The notes under the pieces are model-generated. The model ran no database searches and had not been told where the DNA came from. It worked only from the letters and a program-made list of their open reading frames with translations. DNA of 64,000 nt from Vibrio alfacsensis. GTDB taxonomy: Bacteria > Pseudomonadota > Gammaproteobacteria > Enterobacterales > Vibrionaceae. This document shows, piece after piece, positions 44,439 through 54,200 of the stretch (positions are counted from its first letter, which is position 1; the number at the start of each line of letters is the position of its first letter). The translations under genes and the position numbers were made by a program. The stretch is from assembly GCF_003544875.1 (NCBI RefSeq), contig NZ_CP032093.1:1860001-1924000 (forward strand), in the 5' to 3' direction.

Positions 44439-45786
44439 AAACTAATCCATCTAAATCTAATAGTACGGTAATTTCCGTGCCTAAACCTGGCTCACTCATC
44501 AGCTCAAATTCACCACCAATGAACTCCACACGTTCACGCATATTCCGTAATCCTATTCCTTGTTTATGAGCAGCAGAGCTCACCATAAAACCTTTACCAT
44601 CATCCCGAATCAGTAATTGAAGAATGCTCCCCATTTTATTCAGTGTCATCGTTACGGTTTTAGCCTGTGCATGTTTTTCTATATTATTCAATGACTCCTG
44701 CGCCACTCGATAAAGCGTGGTAGAGACTTCCGACTTGAGTTTGGTTTGTGCGGTATCAAAATGGCTGTCAATTTCAATCCCTGAATGAGAGTGAAAATCC
44801 TGAAGTAAGGTCGTCAGCGCCGCCTCTAAGCCAATGTCGTCTAAGGCACTTGGACGTAATTGATGAGAAATATGGCGAACTTCACTGATCGCAGTCATCA
44901 AAGAGCGCTGAGATTTTTCTAGATGTGACTTTAGTTTTTGATCTTCAATTCGATACTCCATCAACTCTAAGTGGCACTTACTCGACACTAACAACTGGTT
45001 GATACCATCATGAAGCTCCCTAGCTAGGTGCTTTTTTTCGTCTTCTTGAAACATCACCGTTTTATGAGCAAGCTCTTTGAGATTCTTATCCGCCAATCGG
45101 TGTTCATGTAGATTAATCGCCAACGTAAAGACGATAATCACCGCGACTGTAACAACCAAAATCACCACTACAGTGAAAAATGTCGTTTCTATATTCCGAT
45201 TCACCGCGGCTCGCATATTAGAAACTTCTCGGCTGACATCTTCAATATATAGCCCAGTTCCGATCATCCATTGCCACTTATCAAGCCATGCCGCATAACT
45301 GAGTTTTGGTACGGTTTCTCCCGTGGACGGTTTCTGCCACAAATATTGATGAAAGCCACCTCCTAGCTGAGCTTGATGCAATAGCGCCTCAATCAAGCGG
45401 TCTCCATTTTGGTCTTGGATATGGAGTAAGTTCTGTCCCGTCAAATCAGGTTGAATAGGGTGAACAAGATTAGTGCCGTATTGGTCATACGCAAAAAAGT
45501 ACCCATCTGAGCCATAGCGCAGACGATTGAGAATGGCTTTGACTTGGGCTTTCGCGACACTTTCATCAAGATGGGGATCGTTATAGATATGCGAGATGGC
45601 ATCAAAAGCGAGATCGACCGTATCTTTAAGCGCGGCTTCTTTCGATTGGATGAGACTTTGATGAAAGATTTCCACTTCTCGTTGACCAAGCGTTTTAGCC
45701 TGATAGATAGAAATCCAACTGATGCTCGCGGTCACCAATAACACTGGAATCAAAGCCAGCAAGATGAGTTTCGCTTTAAGAGGCAT
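44431..45786 (-). CDS. Sensor histidine kinase with Cache domain
   Basis: 451 aa from ATG 45786 (MPLKAKLILLALIPV), chosen because GGAGGAT lies 5 bases upstream. Helix at about 6-27, periplasmic single-Cache domain (about 35-205, GSDGYFFAYDQYGTNLVHP, QWMIGTGLYIEDV), helix at about 210-240, HisKA_3 dimer/phosphoacceptor (ARELHDGINQLLVSSKCHLE), and HATPase (DDGKGF, GIGLRNMRERVEFIGG). Cache domains of this type bind small organic acids, which fits the adjacent TRAP transporter. Partner of the response regulator. Confidence 0.92.
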   Translation of the reverse strand: MPLKAKLILLALIPVLLVTASISWISIYQAKTLGQREVEIFHQSLIQSKEAALKDTVDLAFDAISHIYNDPHLDESVAKAQVKAILNRLRYGSDGYFFAYDQYGTNLVHPIQPDLTGQNLLHIQDQNGDRLIEALLHQAQLGGGFHQYLWQKPSTGETVPKLSYAAWLDKWQWMIGTGLYIEDVSREVSNMRAAVNRNIETTFFTVVVILVVTVAVIIVFTLAINLHEHRLADKNLKELAHKTVMFQEDEKKHLARELHDGINQLLVSSKCHLELMEYRIEDQKLKSHLEKSQRSLMTAISEVRHISHQLRPSALDDIGLEAALTTLLQDFHSHSGIEIDSHFDTAQTKLKSEVSTTLYRVAQESLNNIEKHAQAKTVTMTLNKMGSILQLLIRDDGKGFMVSSAAHKQGIGLRNMRERVEFIGGEFELMSEPGLGTEITVLLDLDGLVYG

Positions 45787-45952
45787 TTCATCCTCCATGA
45801 AAAAACTGCCTATCCTTACGAATAGGCAGCTTAACAACTTGTGCTACAAGGTGGAAACTTACAGCTCACAGTTTCCTAATTTAACACTCATACCAATCAC
45901 CGCTCTAATCATAGTTACTATTACCATTAGTTACGACGATTGGCATGAGCCA

Positions 45953-47236
45953 CTACATGCCATAAAAACCTGGGAAAACCAAGATCGAGGCGAGGACCGC
46001 AATCTGAATGGCAATGAATGGCATTACTCCTCTGTAAATATCTTTTGTCGTTACCCCTGCCGGAGCGACACCTTTCAAGTAAAAGAGGCTAAAGCCAAAT
46101 GGTGGAGTTAGGAAAGAGGTCTGTAAGTTCATCGCAATTAATATCGCAAACCACGTCATGTTGATGCCCATTAGCTCCGCTACGGGTGCGATAATAGGAA
46201 CGATGATGAAACAGATTTCCACAAAGTCAATGAAGAAGCCTAGGATCAGGATAACGAGCATCGTAATGATCAGGAATCCCCATTTCTCTCCCGGTAATTG
46301 CATCATCCACTCTTCAACTAAGTAATCACCACCAGTGTAAGTAAAGGCCATTGAGAACGCGGTCGCACCTAATAAAATAGCAAAGACCATCGCTGTCACT
46401 TTAACTGTTTCTTTAGACGCTTCGTAGACCATCGACCAGCTAAACTGTTTGTACAGAAGTGCAAGCACTATCGCCCCTGCCCCACCTAACGCTGCCGACT
46501 CAGTGGGTGTTGCAATGCCTGCAAAGATCGAACCCAGCACAACGACGATCAGCGCAAGGGGTGGGATCACGGCTTTCAACGCGGTGATCACTTCGTCTTT
46601 TCGGCTGATAGATTCATCACGCTCAATGGGTTGAGCTGCTTCTGGATTCAATTTAGCGTAGATAAGAATATAGATTACATACGCGCCCACCAGCATTAGT
46701 CCGGGCCAAATCGCCGCTTGGAATAAATCGCCAACTGGCACACCGAGCACATCCCCAAGTAGGATTAATACGATAGAGGGTGGGATAATTTGCCCGAGTG
46801 TTCCTGACGCGCAAATAGTGCCGCACGCTAAGCCTTTATCGTAATTGTACTTGAGCATCACTGGTAGAGAAATCAAGCCCATCGCCACAACAGACGCTCC
46901 CACTACCCCTGTAGAAGCGGCCAATAAAGCGCCCACTAATACGGTAGAAATGGCAATACCACCGCGAACACCACCGAATAGGCGCCCCATGGATTCAAGT
47001 AACTGTTCTGCCAATCGAGTTTTTTGTAAAACCAACCCCATGAAAACAAACAGCGGTACGGCCATCAGTACCGTGTTCTCCATGATGGACTGAATACGAT
47101 ATGGCATGAAAGCAAACATCTCGATGCCCTCAGCCCACACGCCAAAAATTAATGCGATACCTCCAAAAGTAAAGGCAACAGGAAAACCAAGCAGTAACGC
47201 AAACAACGCTACAAAAAACATCACTATACCGATCAT
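45953..47236 (-). CDS. dctM: TRAP transporter large permease, DctM type
   Basis: 427 aa inner-membrane protein with about twelve helices, typical of the large TRAP subunit. Signature stretches are LLGFPVAFTFGGIALIFG, AASTGVVGASVVAMGLISLP, LACGTICASGTLGQIIPPSI and VEICFIIVPIIAPV. Uses sodium gradient energy to bring in the ligand delivered by the binding protein. Lies 12 bases after the small permease gene in the same operon. Confidence 0.94.
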   Translation of the reverse strand: MIGIVMFFVALFALLLGFPVAFTFGGIALIFGVWAEGIEMFAFMPYRIQSIMENTVLMAVPLFVFMGLVLQKTRLAEQLLESMGRLFGGVRGGIAISTVLVGALLAASTGVVGASVVAMGLISLPVMLKYNYDKGLACGTICASGTLGQIIPPSIVLILLGDVLGVPVGDLFQAAIWPGLMLVGAYVIYILIYAKLNPEAAQPIERDESISRKDEVITALKAVIPPLALIVVVLGSIFAGIATPTESAALGGAGAIVLALLYKQFSWSMVYEASKETVKVTAMVFAILLGATAFSMAFTYTGGDYLVEEWMMQLPGEKWGFLIITMLVILILGFFIDFVEICFIIVPIIAPVAELMGINMTWFAILIAMNLQTSFLTPPFGFSLFYLKGVAPAGVTTKDIYRGVMPFIAIQIAVLASILVFPGFYGM

Positions 47237-47248
47237 TCTGACTTCCTT

Positions 47249-47788
47249 TTACGACTTACCGTTGCTACCGGCATAGATGAGATGAGGGTTCACGATTTTG
47301 TTGATCGAGTGCAGTAACAATCCCACGCCACTGATCGCCATAAACAAGAATGAAAGTGGGATCATGGCCTTAATGATCCAGCGGTAAGGTAAACCACCTG
47401 GGTCACCTGATGTCTCACCCAATGCATAGCTTTCTTTAGCAAAGTCGATACCAAACCAAGCAACCAAGAGGCAAAACGGAAATAGAAAAAGTAACGTGCC
47501 TATGATGTCGATAATGGACTGCGCCTTGTACGATAAACGCTCATAAAAAATGTCGACTCGTACGTGGCCACCGGACTTAATCGCGTATGGGACACCAAGT
47601 AGAAATACAGCAGAGAATAAGTGCCATTCCATCTCTTGAAAGGCAATCGATACGTCGTTAAACACATAACGCATAACAACGTCATACACCACGTTCGCTA
47701 ACAACAAGATAAATAGGATACTGGATAACCATCCTAGAAAGTCACCGAAGCGGTTAAAGATTCGCTCAATATAAACAAGGCTTCTCAT
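47249..47788 (-). CDS. dctQ: TRAP transporter small permease, DctQ type
   Basis: 179 aa from ATG 47788 (MRSLVYIERIFNRFG), which has GGAG 6 bases upstream; 47800 is an alternative. Four hydrophobic helices with EMEWHLFSAVFLLGVPYAIK and GHVRVDIFYERL, the DctQ family hallmark. Stabilises the large subunit DctM. Middle gene of the dctP-Q-M operon, with structured spacer RNA between it and dctP. Confidence 0.92.
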   Translation of the reverse strand: MRSLVYIERIFNRFGDFLGWLSSILFILLLANVVYDVVMRYVFNDVSIAFQEMEWHLFSAVFLLGVPYAIKSGGHVRVDIFYERLSYKAQSIIDIIGTLLFLFPFCLLVAWFGIDFAKESYALGETSGDPGGLPYRWIIKAMIPLSFLFMAISGVGLLLHSINKIVNPHLIYAGSNGKS

Positions 47789-47873
47789 TCCGAACTCCAT
47801 GGAACGTGTATAATGGCTCCGCTATGATGCGGAGCTCTGTTATGCCCAACACCTTGACGTGTCGGGTATAGAG

Positions 47874-47890
47874 ACTTCTCAAAGAGAAGT
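47874..47890 (-). repeat. Hairpin in the dctP-dctQ spacer
   Basis: ACTTCTC-AAA-GAGAAGT, a 7-bp stem with 3-base loop. On the plus strand it is followed by TTTTC. In the operon direction it is a short mRNA hairpin. Confidence 0.65.
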
Positions 47891-47907
47891 TTTTCTTGGG
47901 CTTCATT

Positions 47908-47947
47908 CGCAGGCTAATTAAGGGTATAAACTCAACATTAGCCTGCG
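47908..47947 (-). repeat. 11-bp perfect stem just after dctP
   Basis: CGCAGGCTAAT (47908-47918) pairs exactly with ATTAGCCTGCG (47937-47947), 9 bases past the dctP stop. Probably an mRNA-stabilising or attenuating hairpin that lets dctP be made in excess over the permeases. Confidence 0.75.
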
Positions 47948-47955
47948 TGGTGAAG

Positions 47956-49047
47956 TTATTGCTGAGCTTGGCTGTTCAAGTAAGCTCGGTGAGAAATATT
48001 AGACCAAGGGCGCACTTGCTCGATGTAGTTTGCTTGAGATTCTTGAATCTCTTTCGCTAACGCATCTTTCTCTGCGTGCACTTTAAGTAGACGTTCATTT
48101 GCTTCACGTAGAGCAGAGATAACCTCTGGTGGGAAGTCTTTCACTTGTACGTCTGGATATTCTGATTGGATAGACGCCCAGTTCTTTCCACTTTCATGCT
48201 TAGATTGTGTGTACATGTCGTACGCAGCCGTTTTCATCGCAACTTGAAGAATGGCTTTCAAATCATCAGGTAAACGGTCCCAAGCACGTTTGTTGATTAG
48301 GAACTGTAATTCTGTGCCCGGCTCATGCCAACCTGTGTAGTAGTAAGGCGCGATCTTGTGGAAACCCATACGCAAATCTAGTGATGGACCGACCCACTCC
48401 AATGCATCAATCGTGCGACGTTCTAGTGATGTGTAGAGCTCACCCGGTGCAATGTTGGTTGGTTTTGCACCTAGCTCAGCAAGAATCTCCCCCGCGAAAC
48501 CTGGGATTCGCATTTTCAAGCCTTGTAGATCATCGACAGACTTGATTTCTTTTTGGAACCACCCGCCCATCTGTGTGTCCGTGTTACCACCAGGGAACGA
48601 CAATAGGTTATGTGGAGAGTACACTTTTTCCATTAACTCCATACCACCACCGTAATAGAACCATGCATATTGTTCTGTTGGCAGCATACCAAAAGGCATC
48701 GATGTAAAATAAAGCGTATTAGGCACTTTGCCTTTCCAGTAATAAGACGCCGAGTGGCCCATGTCATACTGGCCGGATTTCACCATATCAAACACACCCA
48801 ATGGCGCTTTATGTTTGTTTGCAGAATCAATACGAATTTGCAGGCGTCCATTTGACATTTCTTCGGCCATTTTCGCCATATTTTTGGTCGCATCACCGAA
48901 AATAGGGAAATTAGGCCCCCACGTTTCCGCCAGTTTAAGGCGATACACTGTGTCGTCAGCAGTCGCAGAAGTTGTGACGAATGCCATCGCAGCAACCATT
49001 GCTGTTGCCTTGAGCACTCGCTTCAAAGATTTTTGGATAAGACTCAT
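47956..49047 (-). CDS. dctP: TRAP transporter solute-binding protein, TakP-like
   Basis: 363 aa. Signal peptide cleaved near TSATA-DDTV. The mature protein has SFPGGNTDTQMGGWFQKEI, MRIPGFAGEILAELGA, ALEWVGPSLDLRMGFHKI and YYYTGWHEPGTELQFLINK. These blocks resemble TakP, the 2-oxoacid-binding TRAP protein, more than C4-dicarboxylate DctP. Binds ligand in the periplasm and hands it to DctQM. First gene of the operon. Ligand (2-oxoacid such as pyruvate) is inferred from family likeness. Confidence 0.9.
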   Translation of the reverse strand: MSLIQKSLKRVLKATAMVAAMAFVTTSATADDTVYRLKLAETWGPNFPIFGDATKNMAKMAEEMSNGRLQIRIDSANKHKAPLGVFDMVKSGQYDMGHSASYYWKGKVPNTLYFTSMPFGMLPTEQYAWFYYGGGMELMEKVYSPHNLLSFPGGNTDTQMGGWFQKEIKSVDDLQGLKMRIPGFAGEILAELGAKPTNIAPGELYTSLERRTIDALEWVGPSLDLRMGFHKIAPYYYTGWHEPGTELQFLINKRAWDRLPDDLKAILQVAMKTAAYDMYTQSKHESGKNWASIQSEYPDVQVKDFPPEVISALREANERLLKVHAEKDALAKEIQESQANYIEQVRPWSNISHRAYLNSQAQQ

Positions 49048-49500
49048 CGTTCACGTCCTTTGTCACCAAGGTTATTGTTGTCATCCATTTCACAAGGATT
49101 CGAGATAAAAGATGAATCATTATTAAGAGGTTAGAAATGGGCATGAACACGCACGGAGTCAGTAGAAAATATAGAGCATTAACCATTGGTATTACGTATT
49201 ACTACGTAAGATTTATCCCAATAATTAAATTTTAATCGTTTTATCAAGCTATTAATAAAACCCAAAGTAGAAATCATATAGAAAATACATACGTACTTTA
49301 CTGCGCGAAAATTTACATACTATTTAAGGAAATGTGACAAATGGCAGGTTTGTGACGCTAAAATAATATCTGCTCGAACAAATGAGTGATGTAAGCAGAA
49401 GCTATGGTCCCACATGTGTTTGCGTCATTGGGACGACAGATATTGGATAAAAAAATACCCCGAACTTAGTCGAGGTATTAAGAGAGAATTACAGCGGTAA
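49048..49500. other. Upstream region of the TRAP operon
   Basis: About 450 AT-rich bases without a supported gene. It holds the TRAP promoter, the palindrome at 49192-49209 and another TACGTA at 49290-49295. Confidence 0.55.
49192..49209. promoter_or_regulatory. Palindromic operator candidate upstream of the TRAP operon
   Basis: TTACGTA-TTAC-TACGTAA, perfect 7-bp half-sites with 4-base centre, about 145 bases upstream of dctP. Dyads like this are typical of dimeric NarL/LuxR-type response regulators, and such a regulator is encoded beside the operon. Confidence 0.55.
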
Positions 49501-49905
49501 TTAAACTGCTTTATAGATAACTTTGTTACCTGCTAACTGCTCTTTTTGAACTAGGTTTTCTTCAAGAAGCTTTTTAAGCGCGCCTGTTGCCCATGATGCT
49601 GCTTTTGTATCTTCTTGGCCTGCTGCTAAGCCAATACCTTTAGGGTTGATACCCTCTGCATTTGCAACAACGATGTCTAACACTTGTTGCTGCTTAGGCG
49701 TCAATGCAACCTCTACAACTTTTGCTGCAGCTACTTTCTTCTCAGCTACTGCTTTCTCAACAACAGCTTGTTCTGCGACAAAAGGTGCCGCTGCTTTTTC
49801 AACAACAGGCTTTGCAGCTTTTGGTGCTGCAGCTAAGTTCGCTACTGTCGCTTTAATGCGCTTTTGCAGTTTCATCTGCACTTTACGCTTATGAGCAAGT
49901 CTCAT
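49501..49905 (-). CDS. Ala/Lys-rich protein with winged-helix C-terminus
   Basis: 134 aa. Residues 1-65 are very basic and Ala/Lys/Val-rich (AAAPKAAKPVVEKAA, VEKAVAEKKVAAAKV), resembling histone-H1-like tails. Residues 68-134 form a compact winged-helix-like domain (LTPKQQQVLDIVVANAEG, SWATGALKKLLEENLV, KVIYKAV). Probably a nucleoid-associated or DNA-binding protein, but this is inference from composition and secondary structure. Codon use is strongly biased, suggesting high expression. Confidence 0.75.
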   Translation of the reverse strand: MRLAHKRKVQMKLQKRIKATVANLAAAPKAAKPVVEKAAAPFVAEQAVVEKAVAEKKVAAAKVVEVALTPKQQQVLDIVVANAEGINPKGIGLAAGQEDTKAASWATGALKKLLEENLVQKEQLAGNKVIYKAV

Positions 49906-50154
49906 TGAATATTTCTCCAGTTCACTGCATATCAGCAGGGATGAAAATTTGAAGCGCGTTTTATACCAAAATTTAGAAGCAATTTGTAGGTTTTCGCGGT
50001 GAAACGCGATGAAAAATGCGCTCCAGGCATAGAACGTCTACTATTTAAACAGATAAATTGTGAACGGATTTATTGAATACTGGGTATAAAAACAGAGGTA
50101 TTAACGCACATCAAACTTTAAGCGCCCACCGCGCTCATGTTCAAGGTGACAAGT

Positions 50155-50823
50155 ATGGAAACTCTGCATATCACGAATTCTCATTTCAAATCCGATGCAC
50201 CAATCAACCGCCTGATCATGCTGTTAGTTGTGCTCATTACCTTATTCTTGGTTTCCATTGCTCCAGGTTGGAAACAGGCCATGCTTTCTGTGGTATTGAT
50301 GGCAATCATCGTTGGTTTCGCGATCATTATGATCAAAAAAAGCCAAGTAGCGTTCACCTTAACGGCTTCTCACTTCCAACAACATTTATTCAAAGGTGGT
50401 TGGGTCGTTCGTTGGAAGAATATTGACACCATCGGGATCTGCACGTACCAACAAGAGGGGTGGCATCAACCTCTCCCTTGGATTGGCATTCGACTCAAAC
50501 ACTATTCTCCGTATCTCAATGCCATTTGCCCTCGCATTGCGACAGAAGTGCTACTTAGCCAGCGGGCACTTTTATACTTGGGTGCAAAACAAAATCACTG
50601 TGAGACGAAATTCGAAGATATGGTGCTTGATCCTGCCCCTTATATCAGCAAAGAGGGCATTCACTACGACGGCTTGCAAGCGATGCTCGCCAATCGAATG
50701 AAATATCAAAGAAAGTTCTACGGCTATGATGTGTTTATCTCAGCCAGTGACTTAGATAGGGAGGCAGAGGAGTTTGTAGGATTGGCTCGACGATACTTAG
50801 CGGCCGCCGAGCCAGATACTTGA
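50155..50823 (+). CDS. DUF2982 family membrane protein
   Basis: 222 aa from ATG 50155 (METLHITNSHFKSD), preceded by AAGGTG at good spacing; the ATG at 50137 is rejected. Two adjacent hydrophobic helices (about 20-60, INRLIMLLVVLITLFLVSIA) are followed by a cytoplasmic PH-like beta-rich part (FTLTASHFQQHLFKGGWVVR) and a basic end. I recognise DUF2982. Function unknown. Convergent with ycbL. Confidence 0.82.
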   Translation: METLHITNSHFKSDAPINRLIMLLVVLITLFLVSIAPGWKQAMLSVVLMAIIVGFAIIMIKKSQVAFTLTASHFQQHLFKGGWVVRWKNIDTIGICTYQQEGWHQPLPWIGIRLKHYSPYLNAICPRIATEVLLSQRALLYLGAKQNHCETKFEDMVLDPAPYISKEGIHYDGLQAMLANRMKYQRKFYGYDVFISASDLDREAEEFVGLARRYLAAAEPDT

Positions 50824-50844
50824 TTTATTAGGATCTGTTGATCA

Positions 50845-51501
50845 TTAATACAGTGGCATTTCGTCAGCAACGAATGGGTTAGTTTTGCGCTCGTGACCAA
50901 AAGTCGATTGTGGGCCATGACCTGGTACAAACGTGACATCGTTACCGAGAGGCCATAGTTTCTCTTTTATCGAGCTGATAAGCGTGTTGAAATCACCCTG
51001 AGGGAAATCAGTACGACCAACGCTACCGTTAAATAATACATCGCCCACAAACGCAAGACGCGCCTCTTCACTGTATAGCACAACGTGACCCGGAGTATGA
51101 CCTGGCGTGTGGATCACATTGAGTGTTTGATTACCAAAGGTGACAGTGTCACCATCATTTAGCCATTGGTGTGGTTCAAACGCCTCTGTTAGCGGAAAAC
51201 CAAACATTTGGCTTTGTCCCTCTAACCCCTGCAACCAGAAGTTATCTGCTTTATGCGGGCCCACAATTTCTGTGCCGCCTAGCAATGCAGACAATGGCTC
51301 TGTGCCACCTACGTGATCAAGGTGACCATGAGTGAGGACAAGATTTACCACGTCTACGCCCAACTCTTTAATGAGCATCGCAAGCTGCTTTTCGTCACCG
51401 CCCGGATCAATCACGATGCCTTTCATGGTTTCATCACACCAGACGATAGAACAGTTTTGAGAGAAAGATGTTACTGGAACAACTTGATACTTCAGAGCCA
51501 T
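50845..51501 (-). CDS. ycbL: MBL-fold metallohydrolase YcbL
   Basis: 218 aa from ATG 51501 (MALKYQVVPVTSFSQN). Zinc-binding motif THGHLDHVGG (H-x-H-x-D-H), later His in HTPGHTPGHVVL, Asp in FVGDVLF, His in VPGHGP. Glyoxalase-II-like fold of the type II (YcbL) group with some thioester hydrolase activity. Third of three genes in the order ldtD-ycbK-ycbL, as in E. coli. Confidence 0.92.
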   Translation of the reverse strand: MALKYQVVPVTSFSQNCSIVWCDETMKGIVIDPGGDEKQLAMLIKELGVDVVNLVLTHGHLDHVGGTEPLSALLGGTEIVGPHKADNFWLQGLEGQSQMFGFPLTEAFEPHQWLNDGDTVTFGNQTLNVIHTPGHTPGHVVLYSEEARLAFVGDVLFNGSVGRTDFPQGDFNTLISSIKEKLWPLGNDVTFVPGHGPQSTFGHERKTNPFVADEMPLY

Positions 51502-51628
51502 AGATAACCTATACCGAATTAATTTGCATAAAAACTGCCGCAACTATGACACTAAGCCCAAATGACTTCAAGCTTTGTACCAAGGGGACTCTCCGGGACT
51601 CAATAACAGCGTTTCAAGCGCTTACTCA

Positions 51629-52183
51629 TCAACCACGCCAAGAACGGACGGCGCCCGTATCAATATGGACAAAATTGCTGTTTGGGTAATAACCTACACC
51701 GCCCGCTTTAAGGTTTAGTGCAGCTTCACGAACCGTCGACAACTTTACGCCATCCAAACGAAAGTCGATTGCCCTACCCTCCATGTGCATACTCTTTTTC
51801 GCTACGCCAGATGAACCATTGCGTAAAGACGCATTGGTTTTTGGCGAACGATAACCAGAGATCACAATCACTTCAGCTTGCGTACCAATTAACTTTTGGA
51901 TTTGGCTTATTTGATCAAACAAACGTCGGTCCATAGGATGCACTTCATTACGACGGTGGTCTCGACAGAAACGATCTAGCCGTTTCAATTCTTCATCGAC
52001 GTATGCCTTACCATCGAAATAGCAAGACTCCATAAGTTCACCAGTGTTTAGATTGTTCATGGCGAGCACACGAGGTGCATGAGGCAAAGATGCCCAAGCC
52101 ATTGTTGGCATCGCGGATGCAACAACGACACCACCAGCGCTCATTTTAAGAAAATCTCGACGGGAAAATTGACGACTGACCAT
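51629..52183 (-). CDS. ycbK: YcbK family M15 peptidase, Tat-exported
   Basis: 184 aa with a twin-arginine signal (SRRDFLKMSAGGVVVASAM, cleavage near AWA-SLPH). DUF882/peptidase M15 core: VISGYRSPKTNASL, KKSMHMEGRAIDFRL (zinc His and Asp) and SNFVHIDTG. Probably trims peptidoglycan peptides in the periplasm. Lies between the L,D-transpeptidase gene and ycbL. Confidence 0.92.
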   Translation of the reverse strand: MVSRQFSRRDFLKMSAGGVVVASAMPTMAWASLPHAPRVLAMNNLNTGELMESCYFDGKAYVDEELKRLDRFCRDHRRNEVHPMDRRLFDQISQIQKLIGTQAEVIVISGYRSPKTNASLRNGSSGVAKKSMHMEGRAIDFRLDGVKLSTVREAALNLKAGGVGYYPNSNFVHIDTGAVRSWRG

Positions 52184-52346
52184 TTACAACATACTGCTCA
52201 ATAACTAAACGAAAAGCGGACATTACCGAAAGCGATGTAACACGTCAAACGTATAAATCGCGCTTGCTTGTCGCATTTTGGCTTGTTTTTCGTTTAATTA
52301 TTGAACAGAAAAGAATTTTCTAAATTGTAAATTTTATTAAATAACC

Positions 52347-53908
52347 TCAACCTTGGTGGTCATATTGATAAATATCGTCACGATAATACAACGTCCCTTC
52401 CTCAAGCCACGCCGTTTGATAAATAATATGTACCGGAATACGCTCGCTCAGTGGGACTGAAGTATTAGAACGGTAAGCATTCTGACGCTTTTTCTCAAAA
52501 CGCTCTTCAAGACCTTGAGTTTTAAATAACAATTCAGCCAATTGATCCGCATTTTCAACACGGACACAACCCGAGCTAAAAGCACGACGATCTTTTCGAA
52601 TAACCCTTTACTTGGCGTATCATGCAGATAAATAGCCTTAGGGTTTGGCATATTGAATTTGTACAAACCTAACGCATTATTTGAGCCTGATGATTGTCTC
52701 ATTCGATAAGGAAAGCTGCGTGGATTCACCGTCGCCCAGTTGATGGTAGTAGGGTCAATGATCTCCCTTGATGTCCACGAACGGATGATCTGGATATTAT
52801 TTTGCACCAGATACATTGGATTTCGCTTCACTTTCGGGATGATGTCTTTCACCATGATTTTCCATGGTACATTCCATGTCGGGTTAAGAATGACGGAGTC
52901 TAGGTTTCCAGTCATGATGGGTGTTTTTCGAGTGGCTCTACCTACCACCACTTTTGACTCAAACAGCGGCTGCCCATCATGCCAATAGGTGACTTGGTAA
53001 CCCGGTACATTAACAAAGACAACGTTATCTCGTTCTTTTGACCAAATTCTTGAACGCTCGGCATTAAGTGCTAATAAATGCAAACGTTGATTCGGTGAGA
53101 CATTTATCCAACGCAGAGTATTTGGGCCAATCACTCCATCTTGCTTTAAACCATGGATACGCTGAAACTCAATAATCGCCAGCTCTAGATTCTCATCATA
53201 GGTTGGAGTCTCTGGGTCAAGATAACTCACATCCAAGCCAACAACAGCCAATCTATCCAACAATACAGCCTTATCGTTAAGCGCATCGCCAACTCGAAGT
53301 AACCCTTGCTGTTGGTATAAGGGATAAAGCGCCTTAGCATGTTCAGCCAAAGAGGCATAAGTCATCTGAAAAGCATCATCTTTTTGAAGGGGCGAACGTA
53401 AATCAACCAACAAAGCGCCGAGCTTTCCAACTAATATCTCATTACTCAATTTTGATAACGTTTCGACGTTGGGAGCAGGAAATTTTACGTGCATTTTGTC
53501 CGCGAAAAGCCAATTAATGCCCTCTGAGGGGACTTGCTCAAGGTAACTCAAATACATGAGCAGAGAATCGGTCATCACAAGATCAAAATCGAGCTTATCA
53601 CCTCGCAGACGTACACTTTCTATGCGAAGTAATTGATCATTGAACTCTTGACTCACATCCGCCAAAGACACCAACTTCATTTGCAGAAGTAACGCTTCAA
53701 CGTCTTGTGCGTTTTCCCAATTCAAACGGTAATTTGTGGTTTGATACAATTGCTCTAAGACATCTGGATAGTGAATCATTTTTTCGATCGACAACTGCTC
53801 AACGGCCCCGGCTTGATCGGTCTGTGCTGAAGCCTCCGAAGAAACGACGGTGGAAAAACTGTAAAATGGCACACTAAGTGCGGCTATAATGAGAACTCTT
53901 GCGATCAC
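52347..53908 (-). pseudogene. ldtD: L,D-transpeptidase (YcbB/LdtD type), frame broken before the catalytic Cys
   Basis: Start GTG 53908 gives the signal peptide VIARVLIIAALSVPFYSFS. Domains: helical region, peptidoglycan-binding domain (IEFQRIHGLKQDGVIGPNTL, about 230-270), YkuD catalytic domain. The frame fails after PSKGLFEK. One extra base at the T run 52593-52596 restores DRRAFSSGCVRVENADQLAE, the S-x-GC-x-R active site, and a 520-aa protein ending at 52347. Forms 3-3 peptidoglycan crosslinks in the periplasm. As read, the catalytic Cys would be lost. Confidence 0.92.
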
Positions 53909-54133
53909 TGATACAACCCTTGCCCTACTTATTATTAAAAAGTATGGCAAATATCTCACGACTTGCCGCGTTAAAAGTAAGAATCCAGAATCAAAATCGC
54001 AAACAATAATCTGATTGCCTGCTCACCAAATAGACTTTCTAAGTCATTCAAGACCAATGATTGCCTTATTCAATACCCCTCCAGATGCGTCTAACTGAGC
54101 ATTACAGTACAAAATGTTCAACTTTTGCTAAAT

Positions 54134-54163
54134 ACAAAAAAACCCCACAGGCGTGAGGTTCTT
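54134..54163 (-). terminator. Rho-independent terminator of ribA
   Basis: On the minus strand CCTCAC-GCCT-GTGGGG followed by TTTTTTTG, about 90 bases past the ribA stop. Confidence 0.78.
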
Positions 54164-54200
54164 TACAATTCAACAACAGTTCAAAAGCGATGCCTTTAAC

